Below, in pieces: positions 1 through 5,369 of a stretch of DNA of 5,791 nt. A program made the position numbers and the translations under genes. Under the pieces are notes generated by a model that made no database searches, was not told where the DNA came from, and saw only the letters and a list, made by a program, of their open reading frames with translations. Within the stretch, counting starts at the first letter, position 1; each line of letters opens with the position of its first letter. Source of the stretch: Thermoproteota archaeon (GTDB lineage Archaea; Thermoproteota; Methanomethylicia; Nezhaarchaeales; WYZ-LMO8); contig JAAOZJ010000118.1 in the NCBI GenBank assembly GCA_011605835.1, positions 1 through 5,791 on the forward strand. The letters are read 5' to 3'.

Positions 1-920
1 ACCCGCCGATAATGGTCGTCGAGCTCGAGGACCTCGAGGTTTGCACTTTACTGAAAGAGAGGCTCGCCATGACCCTCGAGGGCATAGAGCTACTCTTTAA
101 GTGTGAAGCAGACCTTGCCGAGATTGAAAGGTCCATGAGAGACGTAAGCTTCGACTTCCTCGAGGGTAAGACTATGGCCATAAGGATCTCCAAAAAGGCC
201 CCGCGCATCAACATTAGTTCCTTGGAGCTCGAAAGGAAGTTGGGGGCCAAGGTCCTTGAGAAGACCAAGAAGACTAAGGTTAACTTGAGAAACCCTGACG
301 TAATGCTTCGAGGGGTGTTGACCAAATCTTTTTATTTTGGAATCAGGTCGTTCGAGGTCGATAGGGGAGCCTATGACCTTAGAAGACCGCGCTATCGTCC
401 CTTCTTTCATCCTGGAAGCCTTGAGCCGAGGATTTGCAGGGTCTTCGTAAACCTTGCTAGGTCGAGAAGAGGCTCCGTATTTTTGGACCCATTTAACGGT
501 ACCGGGGGCTTCTCGATCGAAGCCAGCATGATTGGTTGCCAGGTGATAGGTATCGACATAGATGACAGGATGTGCCATGGGGCGTTGAAGAATTTGAAGT
601 CGTTAAAGTGCGACGTGGTGGGGGTTGTCAGAAGCGATGCACGTAAATTGCCAATTACGGAAGGTGCCGTGAACAGCATAGCGACAGATCCTCCTTACGG
701 CAGGTCGACGTCACTTAAAAGGGCCTTGTTAGAAGACTTGATAAACAGTTTTCTGTACCAAGGTGAGAGCCTGCTCAAGAAGGGAGGCTACCTATGCTTT
801 GCGCATCCAGCTTGGCTTACTGACATAATGATCCCGAACTCCATGACCTTAGTGGAGCAGCACGAAATGAGGGTTCACAAATCTTTAACGAGGAGAATAA
901 CGGTTCTAAGAAAGCTGTAA
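1..920 (+). CDS. tRNA (guanine-N2)-methyltransferase, Trm-G10/Trm11-like, 5'-truncated by window edge
   Basis: SAM-dependent methyltransferase of the archaeal Trm-G10 family, which in characterised members methylates N2 of guanosine 10 in tRNA. Counting from the ATG at 12, the methyltransferase signature is clear: HPGSLEPR at residues 133-140, SAM-binding motif I DPFNGTGGFSIE at 159-170, an acidic motif II (GIDIDD, 180-185), and the catalytic DPPYG at 226-230. The region before about residue 95 looks like the later part of a THUMP-containing N-terminal RNA-binding region. The frame stays open upstream of ATG 12 to the window edge (codons from position 3), no ribosome-binding site precedes that ATG, and full-length homologues run about 330-350 residues. 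The real start is therefore probably outside the window, with a few dozen residues missing. It ends in TAA, 14 nt before RNase Z, so the two are likely co-transcribed. The family is secure. The exact target nucleotide is inferred from the family. Confidence 0.88.
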   Translation, partial: PPIMVVELEDLEVCTLLKERLAMTLEGIELLFKCEADLAEIERSMRDVSFDFLEGKTMAIRISKKAPRINISSLELERKLGAKVLEKTKKTKVNLRNPDVMLRGVLTKSFYFGIRSFEVDRGAYDLRRPRYRPFFHPGSLEPRICRVFVNLARSRRGSVFLDPFNGTGGFSIEASMIGCQVIGIDIDDRMCHGALKNLKSLKCDVVGVVRSDARKLPITEGAVNSIATDPPYGRSTSLKRALLEDLINSFLYQGESLLKKGGYLCFAHPAWLTDIMIPNSMTLVEQHEMRVHKSLTRRITVLRKL

Positions 921-921
921 A

Positions 922-926
922 GGAGG
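922..926 (+). promoter_or_regulatory. Shine-Dalgarno GGAGG for RNase Z
   Basis: GGAGG lies directly after the TAA of the methyltransferase gene and 8 nt before the TTG at 935. This fixes the TTG as the RNase Z start. The protein it gives (MIRVIFLGTSASVP) matches the usual N-terminus of the family. Confidence 0.8.
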
Positions 927-934
927 GCGTCGTC

Positions 935-1846
935 TTGATAAGGGTTATATTTCTAGGGACTTCGGCAAGCGTGCCAACTAAGAACCGGTCCCTTCCCTCG
1001 ATAATGATCATTAGGGATGGGGAGCAACTCCTCTTCGACTGCGGCGAGGGCACGCAGCGCCAAGTGGCGAAGGCTGGTTTGGGCCTGAGAAAGAAACTTA
1101 AGATCTTTATAACGCACATGCACGCGGATCACGTATTGGGCTTAGCTGGGATCCTGATGTCTTTGTCCTTGACCGGTAGGCAGGACCCCCTAGACGTTTA
1201 CGGTCCTTCAAAGCTCCAGGCCTTCATCGAATACATGAGGGAGCTTTTCAACTTCAACCCCTCCTTCGATGTAGTAGTCCATAGGGTCTCTGAGGGCACC
1301 GTGTATCAAGGTAAGGGCTTTAAGGTGATGGCTTTTAAGGTGAAGCACGTGACGGAATCGTACGGCTACGCATTGATTGAGGAATTGAGGCCCGGAAGGT
1401 TTGACTCTAAAAAAGCTGAAGAGCTTGGCATCCCCAAAGGCCCCCTCTGGAAGGCCCTTCAAGAGGGTAAGGCTGTGGTGATAGGCGGGCGCGAGATAAA
1501 GCCCGAGGACGTTCTGGGCCCCCCTCGTAGAGGCCTAAAGATTGTGTACAGCGGGGATACCGCTCCGACCCGCGAGGTCGTGGACGTCTCGAAGGGCGCA
1601 GACCTATTGATTCATGAGGCTACGTTCGACGACACGCTTCAGGATAGGGCCGCCAGCGAGCTCCACACAACAGCTAGTCAGGCGGCCAGCATAGCACTTG
1701 AAGCCAACGCGAAGAAGCTCGTGCTGACCCACATAAGCCCCAGATATGAAGATCCCTCAGTGTTACTTTCCCAAGCTAAAAAGATTTTCGAGAACACGAT
1801 AGTCGCCGAGGACTTCATGAACATGGAGTTGAAGTGGACCGATTAA
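935..1846 (+). CDS. rnz: Ribonuclease Z (tRNase Z, short form)
   Basis: Metallo-beta-lactamase-fold endonuclease that removes 3' trailers from precursor tRNA; 303 residues, typical of the short form. The N-terminal VIFLGTSASVPT strand and the LLFDCGEGTQRQ segment (32-43) are classic. Zinc ligands and catalytic residues are all visible: HMHADH at 61-66, His138 in KHVTESYGYAL, Asp208 in SGDT, His227 in HEATF, His244 in the HTTASQAA helix and His266 in LTHISPRY. Residues about 153-200 (GRFDSKKAEELGIPKGPLWK and onward) form the flexible arm (exosite) that grips the tRNA elbow. The start is TTG, supported by GGAGG 8 nt upstream. It is probably co-transcribed with the upstream tRNA methyltransferase gene, which fits a shared tRNA maturation role. 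Its stop codon TAA overlaps the stop of the convergent gene. Nothing looks degraded. Confidence 0.97.
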   Translation: MIRVIFLGTSASVPTKNRSLPSIMIIRDGEQLLFDCGEGTQRQVAKAGLGLRKKLKIFITHMHADHVLGLAGILMSLSLTGRQDPLDVYGPSKLQAFIEYMRELFNFNPSFDVVVHRVSEGTVYQGKGFKVMAFKVKHVTESYGYALIEELRPGRFDSKKAEELGIPKGPLWKALQEGKAVVIGGREIKPEDVLGPPRRGLKIVYSGDTAPTREVVDVSKGADLLIHEATFDDTLQDRAASELHTTASQAASIALEANAKKLVLTHISPRYEDPSVLLSQAKKIFENTIVAEDFMNMELKWTD

Positions 1847-2634
1847 CTCATCATCCTGGCGACGGCGTCAAGGCTCTTCTTCGCGTCCTTGAAGTTCATG
1901 ACCTCTATTGACAGCCCGCCCATGAGCTTGAGCCCCTTTATTAGGGGCATTATCGAAGCCCAATTAATGGTGCCTGAGCCGACTGCTAAATGCTCGTCTT
2001 TCTTGCCGTTATTGTCGTGTATGTGCAAGTGGAATAGGTGCTTGCCGGCCTTTAAGAGGTAGTTTCTGGCCTCGTACGTGCCGACGGTGTTTGAATGCCC
2101 CACATCCAACGTTAGCCCTATCCTCTCTAGGGCTTGTACTTCCTCTATCAACATCATAGCTTCCTCGCAGGACTCGATTAGTGCGTTGCCTCCTGAAGGC
2201 ATGTTTTCGACTCCCACGTAGATGTCTAAATCATTGGCAATCTTGTCTATCCTCTTCAAGACATCTAGGAATATGTTCCACGTCGTCTTGGGCTTTATGA
2301 AATCTAAAGGCGACTTAAAGCCGGAGTGCAGTACTATTAGCCTTGCATCGAGGTATCGCGCGCTTTGCATCGACGTCTCTATGAGCTTTAAAGCTGCTTT
2401 TCTCAAGGAGCGCTGAGGCGTTGATATGTTTATGCCGTCATAGGGCGCATGGACGACGTAGTTCAGGGAGTAGTTTCTCTTCAACTCTAAGAGTTCCCGT
2501 CTTCTCTTATCATCGAGTTTATGGCTCCACTCGTCGAGGACCTCTATGTTGTTGAAGCCCAGCCCTATGGCCTTTAATAAAAAGTTCCTTAACGGCCTGA
2601 GGATGCCAGCTAGAGAGGATAAATAAATCTTCAT
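1843..2634 (-). CDS. TIM-barrel protein, endonuclease IV / sugar phosphate isomerase superfamily (AP endonuclease 2 fold)
   Basis: 263-residue protein of the xylose isomerase-like TIM-barrel group, which includes endonuclease IV (abasic-site repair) and sugar phosphate isomerases/epimerases such as IolE. The motif pattern matches the trinuclear metal site of endonuclease IV: His62 (VHAPYDGIN), His103 (LHSGF), Glu143 (VENMPSGG), Asp177 and His180 (LDVGH), His204 (HIHDN), Asp213 and His215 (KKDEHLAVGSG), and Glu244 (IEV). Similar ligands also occur in the isomerase branch, so the substrate is undecided. The frame is open back to 2778, but that extension lies inside the UPF0201 gene. I chose ATG 2634 because GGTGA at 2644-2640 sits 5 nt before it and MKIYLSSLAG is a normal barrel beta-1 start. 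A GTG at 2643 (three residues longer), overlapping the UPF0201 stop as GTGA, is the alternative. Last gene of the minus-strand operon. Confidence 0.85.
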   Translation of the reverse strand: MKIYLSSLAGILRPLRNFLLKAIGLGFNNIEVLDEWSHKLDDKRRRELLELKRNYSLNYVVHAPYDGINISTPQRSLRKAALKLIETSMQSARYLDARLIVLHSGFKSPLDFIKPKTTWNIFLDVLKRIDKIANDLDIYVGVENMPSGGNALIESCEEAMMLIEEVQALERIGLTLDVGHSNTVGTYEARNYLLKAGKHLFHLHIHDNNGKKDEHLAVGSGTINWASIMPLIKGLKLMGGLSIEVMNFKDAKKSLDAVARMMS

Positions 2635-2639
2635 CGACT

Positions 2640-2644
2640 TCACC
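2640..2644 (-). promoter_or_regulatory. Shine-Dalgarno GGTGA for the TIM-barrel gene
   Basis: On the minus strand GGTGA spans the TGA stop of the UPF0201 gene and lies 5 nt before ATG 2634. It supports that ATG over the GTG at 2643, which falls inside the site, and suggests translational coupling at the junction. Confidence 0.55.
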
Positions 2645-3068
2645 GAGGGGCCTCTCTCTCGAAGATAGGCCTGCCCTTTGAAGTCGGTGGGGCGAGCCAG
2701 TCTATCATGGCCTTCGCGTTGGATTCGAGTATCTTGACTTTGATGGGTCCTAGGGGCGACTCGCCCTCCGGCAAGCAAAATGTTATGTAGTTCATAAAGG
2801 CCGCCTGCTTATGGAGGTAAAACACGACCTCATCCTTGCTCGACCACCTCATGATCATGGACCTCGCGGCATCCAAGATCCTCTGCTCCCTCAACTTCGA
2901 GTGTAACCTCTGAAGGGCCTCGGGCCCATCCGCCTCCGCTATGAGGACCTTCCCTCGCCCCCTTTCCTCCACTTTGATGCTAGAAGGGGTGAAGAAGTTG
3001 AGGACGGCTCTCTTCACCTTCTCTTCGTCCTCCGTAGGCCTTATCTCAGCTTCGACCACTATCTTCAC
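2640..3068 (-). CDS. UPF0201 (COG1325) family protein, putative RNA-binding
   Basis: 142-residue archaeal protein of the UPF0201 family, sometimes annotated as an exosome-related RNA-binding protein with a dsRBD/RL5-like fold. I know of no established biochemical role. Family hallmarks are visible: EAEIRPTED at 6-14, EADGPEALQRL at 45-55, the helix REQRILDAARSMI at 60-72, FYLHKQAA at 83-90, EGESPLGPIKV at 101-111 and IDWLAPPT at 122-129. No transmembrane segment or signal peptide. The start is GTG (3068-3066), giving the normal family N-terminus MKIVVEAEIRP. A GGGTG lies 5 nt upstream, inside the end of the UPF0200 gene, which this gene overlaps by 23 nt. The downstream TIM-barrel start touches or overlaps its TGA. 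The tight overlaps imply coupled translation and a fixed ratio to the UPF0200 protein. Family assignment is strong; function is open. Confidence 0.93.
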   Translation of the reverse strand: MKIVVEAEIRPTEDEEKVKRAVLNFFTPSSIKVEERGRGKVLIAEADGPEALQRLHSKLREQRILDAARSMIMRWSSKDEVVFYLHKQAAFMNYITFCLPEGESPLGPIKVKILESNAKAMIDWLAPPTSKGRPIFEREAPR

Positions 3069-3618
3069 TCGCGCACCCCCATGCCAACCTCAATAACACT
3101 TCTTTCGCCTTCTCTTTGAAACTCTCCAAGGTGCTGTCGTTGACTATCATGCGATCGGCCAAGGCTATCACGTTCCCCAAGCCTAGCGAGAGCTCCTTCA
3201 AGTCTCGCTCCATCATTTCTTCAAAGCTCTTGGGATCTCCCTCCCTCCCTCTCTTTCTCAACCTCTCGTACCTATCCGTGGGGGAGCTGTGTATTGCTAG
3301 GACCGTCACTTCGCCAACCGTCTTGAACTCTTCGATTTCCTCTAAACTTCTTACACCTTCAACAACTGCTACGTTCCAGTCCTCCCTCATCATCGCCTTT
3401 AGGACCCTCTTGGCTACGGCCCTAGGACCCTCCCTCTCCCTTATCTCAAACATAACTTTCTTTACCTCCTCCCAGGACAGGGTCCCTTTCTCTCTTAGTA
3501 CCTCCTCGCGCACGACATCGCCCATCGAGTAGACCTTTAAGCCTAGACCTCTAGCCACTTCTGCAACGACCGTTTTGCCCGCTCCTGGCATGCCTGTTAA
3601 ACATATCAGCCTGCGCAG
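3046..3618 (-). CDS. UPF0200 family P-loop nucleotide kinase-like protein, CTG start inferred
   Basis: P-loop NTPase of the archaeal UPF0200 family, related in sequence style to adenylate and dephospho-CoA kinases; substrate unknown. From CTG 3618 the protein has 190 residues: beta-1 LICLT (4-8), Walker A GMPGAGKT (9-16), SMGDVVREE (31-39, the family's NMP-binding-like motif), VVEGVRSLEEIEEF (85-98), a lid-like RYERLRKRGREGD (116-128) and ADRMIVND (154-161). The first ATG (3591) lies inside Walker A and would delete beta-1 and the first glycine, so it cannot give a working protein. The in-frame TGA of the upstream radical SAM gene is at 3627-3625. Between it and ATG 3591 there is no ATG, GTG or TTG in frame, only CTG at 3618 and 3609 and an ATA at 3606. 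CTG 3618 follows GGGGTGA by 6 nt, the best placement. It overlaps the UPF0201 gene by 23 nt. Family is secure; the start codon is inference. Confidence 0.85.
   Translation of the reverse strand: MRRLICLTGMPGAGKTVVAEVARGLGLKVYSMGDVVREEVLREKGTLSWEEVKKVMFEIREREGPRAVAKRVLKAMMREDWNVAVVEGVRSLEEIEEFKTVGEVTVLAIHSSPTDRYERLRKRGREGDPKSFEEMMERDLKELSLGLGNVIALADRMIVNDSTLESFKEKAKEVLLRLAWGCASEDSGRS
3074..3078 (-). promoter_or_regulatory. Shine-Dalgarno-like GGGTG for the UPF0201 gene
   Basis: GGGTG on the minus strand, 5 nt before the GTG start at 3068 and inside the coding end of the UPF0200 gene. It supports the GTG as the true start. Confidence 0.5.
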
Positions 3619-3624
3619 AAGCCC

Positions 3625-3631
3625 TCACCCC
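3625..3631 (-). promoter_or_regulatory. Shine-Dalgarno GGGGTGA deciding the UPF0200 start
   Basis: GGGGTGA on the minus strand covers the last codon and the TGA stop of the radical SAM gene. It is complementary to the archaeal 16S rRNA 3' tail apart from one mismatch position. It lies 6 nt before CTG 3618 and 15 nt before CTG 3609, which favours 3618 as the initiator. Confidence 0.6.
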
Positions 3632-4437
3632 ACTCTCTCAAGACCATACTCCCTCGTCCTTATGTAGACGTTGGACAAGCCCTCTTCTAGCGCTACTTGC
3701 GCTAGCGTGAGGAGCTCCCGCCTAGTGGGGGGCCTCAACCTTTTGAGGGAGGGGTCGAGGAGGTCGCCCTCAGGCCTAAACTGCTGGATCACGAACTTCG
3801 CGGCCCCACGGACCTTCCTCGCAACCTCCCTTACGTAGTCCGCGTTATTGGTCATGTTTGGGACCACGAGGAACCTAGCCTCCACCTCTACGCCGGATTT
3901 TAAGAGCAGGTCAAGGGACCTCCTAACGCTTTCGACAACGTCGCCTCCTCGGCCCGGCAGGCCCACGACCTCCTCGTAAATCTTGGGCTCCAATGGCGCC
4001 TTCACATCGATGGCCACCCTATCGACGAGCCCTTCTCGGAGGAGCCCATCCAGTACGTTGGGCATCGAACCGTTGGTGTCTATGCCGACAAGTAGGCCTA
4101 CTTCCTTCAGCCTCTGGCAGAGGTGCGCGAGCCCCTCGGGCTGCAGAGTACACTCGCCGCCGGTCATCACGACGCCCTCGACTAACGGCCTGCTCCTCAT
4201 GATCAGCTTGACCACCTCCTCAACCTCCAACCACCTACCGTAATTCGGATCCACGAGCTTCCCATTTTGGCAGTACGGGCACCTGAAACTGCACCCCGAG
4301 AAGAAGACCACGCTACATATCCTCGAAGGCCAATCGACCGTCGAAAGGTCGACGATGCCGCCGATCCTAATGCCACTTTTCTTTAAGTCGTCCAAGTAAG
4401 GCACCACAGCCACATTAGAAGTCTTTGGGAAAAACAT
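3625..4437 (-). CDS. Radical SAM activating-enzyme homologue, anaerobic ribonucleotide reductase activating protein (NrdG2-like)
   Basis: 270-residue radical SAM protein of the group usually annotated as anaerobic ribonucleoside-triphosphate reductase activating protein, which installs the glycyl radical on its partner using SAM and a [4Fe-4S] cluster. GIVDLSTVDWPSR (27-39) is the family lead-in. The cluster motif CxxxCxxC is at Cys49, Cys53 and Cys56 (GCSFRCPYCQNGKL). The SAM-binding GGE is at 93-95 in MTGGECTLQP, followed by GIDTNGS (118-124), AIDVKAPLEP (142-151) and QQFRPEGDLLDP (218-229). ATG 4437 follows GGAG by 4 nt and is the first start in the frame after the divergent spacer. The leading ~24 residues are not strongly conserved-looking, so a slightly later start is possible. 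First gene of the minus-strand operon and divergent from PRPP synthetase. No glycyl radical enzyme lies in the window, so the partner is unknown and could be something other than a ribonucleotide reductase. Confidence 0.87.
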   Translation of the reverse strand: MFFPKTSNVAVVPYLDDLKKSGIRIGGIVDLSTVDWPSRICSVVFFSGCSFRCPYCQNGKLVDPNYGRWLEVEEVVKLIMRSRPLVEGVVMTGGECTLQPEGLAHLCQRLKEVGLLVGIDTNGSMPNVLDGLLREGLVDRVAIDVKAPLEPKIYEEVVGLPGRGGDVVESVRRSLDLLLKSGVEVEARFLVVPNMTNNADYVREVARKVRGAAKFVIQQFRPEGDLLDPSLKRLRPPTRRELLTLAQVALEEGLSNVYIRTREYGLERVG

Positions 4438-4476
4438 TTTTCTCCTTCGCGCAAAGTAGGTTTGGAGGGGCAGACG
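4438..4476. promoter_or_regulatory. 39-bp divergent spacer between the radical SAM operon and PRPP synthetase
   Basis: The only real intergenic gap in the window with genes reading outward on both sides. It contains both ribosome-binding sites: GGAG on the minus strand at 4445-4442 and GGAGG on the plus strand at 4464-4468. An A/T patch at 4430-4441 (five A, CA, five T) overlaps the radical SAM start codon. It lies about 25-30 bases before a plausible short-leader transcription start for PRPP synthetase, so it could serve as its TATA-like element. I see no convincing TATA box for the minus-strand operon. Promoter assignment here is inference only. Confidence 0.35.
4464..4468 (+). promoter_or_regulatory. 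Shine-Dalgarno GGAGG for PRPP synthetase
   Basis: GGAGG within GGAGGGG, 8 nt before ATG 4477. It overlaps an in-frame TTG at 4462, so it argues for ATG 4477 as the start and against the TTG. Confidence 0.75.
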
Positions 4477-5367
4477 ATGCCACTACTGATCCCCGGACCT
4501 TCTTCTCCTTTGCTCACGCAACGGCTGGCGGACGTTTGCGGCTACGAAGTGGCGAAGGTTGGCTATAGAGTTTTCCCCGACGGAGAGTCGTACGTGAGGG
4601 TGGAAGACGACCTCAAAGGGGAGGTGGCCATCGTTATCCAGTCCTGTTCTCCGCCTCAGGATAAGAGGGTAATAGAGCTTCTGCAATTGATCGATGCCTC
4701 TCTGAGGGCGGGGGCCTCGAAGGTCATCGCCGTGGTCCCCTACTTCGCTTACTCGAGACAGGACAAGGTCTTTTTACCCCATGAAGCGCTGACCTCCAGA
4801 ATAATCGCAAGGGTCGTGGAGGCCGTGGGCGCTAGCTCCCTCATAACGGTTAACGTCCACAGTGAGCTCGTGCTGAGCTACTTTGAGAGGATAAAGGCCT
4901 TAAGTGTCAACGCCTTCCCTGAGATAGCCAACTACTTGGCGTCGCTCGGCTTGAGGGACCCCCTAGTGCTATCGCCGGACAAGAAGCGATACCCGGACGC
5001 TCAAAGAGTCGCCGAGCTAATCGCCGGCGAGGCCGCCTTCCTCGAGAAGAAGAGGGACCTCGAAACGGGTGAAGTAACGACCGAGGAGAAAGCCCTGGCC
5101 ATCGAGGGTAGGGACGTAGTGATAGTCGACGACATCATAAGCACTGGTGGAACGATAGTCAACGCCGCGAAGGTAATTTCCAAGGGCAGTCCGAAGAGGA
5201 TAATAGCGGCGTGCGTCCACGGGCTTTACGTTGCCAACGCGCTCGAAAAGCTAGCGGCCGCCGGGGTTGGAGAAATTATAAGTACGGACACCGTAGAGAG
5301 CCGAACTTCAAAAGTAACCGTGGCGAAGGCAATAGCCGGTGCCGTAGAACGTCTGTTGGAGGGCTAA
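4477..5367 (+). CDS. prs: Ribose-phosphate pyrophosphokinase (PRPP synthetase), archaeal type
   Basis: Transfers pyrophosphate from ATP to ribose 5-phosphate, making PRPP for purine, pyrimidine, histidine and tryptophan synthesis. From ATG 4477 it has 296 residues, close to other archaeal enzymes (about 285-300) and shorter than bacterial class I (about 315). Visible motifs: LLIPGPSSPLL N-terminus, FPDGESYVR (33-41), ATP-binding PYFAYSRQDK (88-97), flexible-loop HEALTSR (102-108), VNVHSE with His128 (125-130), SPDKK (166-170), KKRD of the catalytic loop (191-194), and the PRPP-binding loop VVIVDDIISTGGT (214-226). CVHGLY and STDTVES near the C-terminus are typical. An in-frame TTG at 4462 would add five residues but overlaps the GGAGG. 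Followed after 2 nt by the ThpR homologue, so likely co-transcribed. Position 126 is Asn where relatives usually carry Asp. Confidence 0.96.
   Translation: MPLLIPGPSSPLLTQRLADVCGYEVAKVGYRVFPDGESYVRVEDDLKGEVAIVIQSCSPPQDKRVIELLQLIDASLRAGASKVIAVVPYFAYSRQDKVFLPHEALTSRIIARVVEAVGASSLITVNVHSELVLSYFERIKALSVNAFPEIANYLASLGLRDPLVLSPDKKRYPDAQRVAELIAGEAAFLEKKRDLETGEVTTEEKALAIEGRDVVIVDDIISTGGTIVNAAKVISKGSPKRIIAACVHGLYVANALEKLAAAGVGEIISTDTVESRTSKVTVAKAIAGAVERLLEG
5358..5362 (+). promoter_or_regulatory. Shine-Dalgarno GGAGG for the ThpR homologue
   Basis: GGAGG lies in the last codons of PRPP synthetase, 7 nt before TTG 5370. The other candidate, TTG 5382, would be 19 nt away, so the site favours 5370. Confidence 0.65.
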
Positions 5368-5369
5368 GC

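Noticed and set aside
12..14. ATG 12 as the true start of the methyltransferase
   Set aside because: No ribosome-binding site precedes it, the frame is open to the window edge, and the N-terminal region would be too short for the family.
24..168. Repeated CTCGAG hexamers near the window start
   Set aside because: They encode Leu-Glu or overlap such codons in the methyltransferase gene and are irregularly spaced, so codon usage explains them.
90..578. 162-codon open frame on the minus strand opposite the methyltransferase
   Set aside because: The plus strand carries conserved methyltransferase motifs in this region; the antisense translation shows no recognisable domain.
1848..1854. ATGATGA on the minus strand resembling a C box
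   Set aside because: It encodes the C-terminal Met-Met-Ser of the TIM-barrel protein and no CTGA follows within 60 nt.
2635..2778. 48-residue N-terminal extension of the TIM-barrel protein in an open frame
   Set aside because: It lies within the well-conserved UPF0201 coding region in another frame, lacks domain-like sequence, and a good GGTGA plus ATG start exists at 2634.
3589..3591. ATG 3591 as the UPF0200 start
   Set aside because: It would remove the beta-1 strand and first glycine of Walker A, which the upstream codons clearly encode.
4107..4170. C/D box-like pair on the minus strand (GTGATGA and CTGA about 60 nt apart)
   Set aside because: No internal C'/D' boxes or terminal stem are visible, and the GTGATGA simply encodes part of the conserved VMTGGE segment of the radical SAM protein.
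4462..4464. TTG 4462 as the PRPP synthetase start
   Set aside because: It overlaps the GGAGG site that serves ATG 4477, and the extra residues (MEGQT) do not match the family N-terminus.
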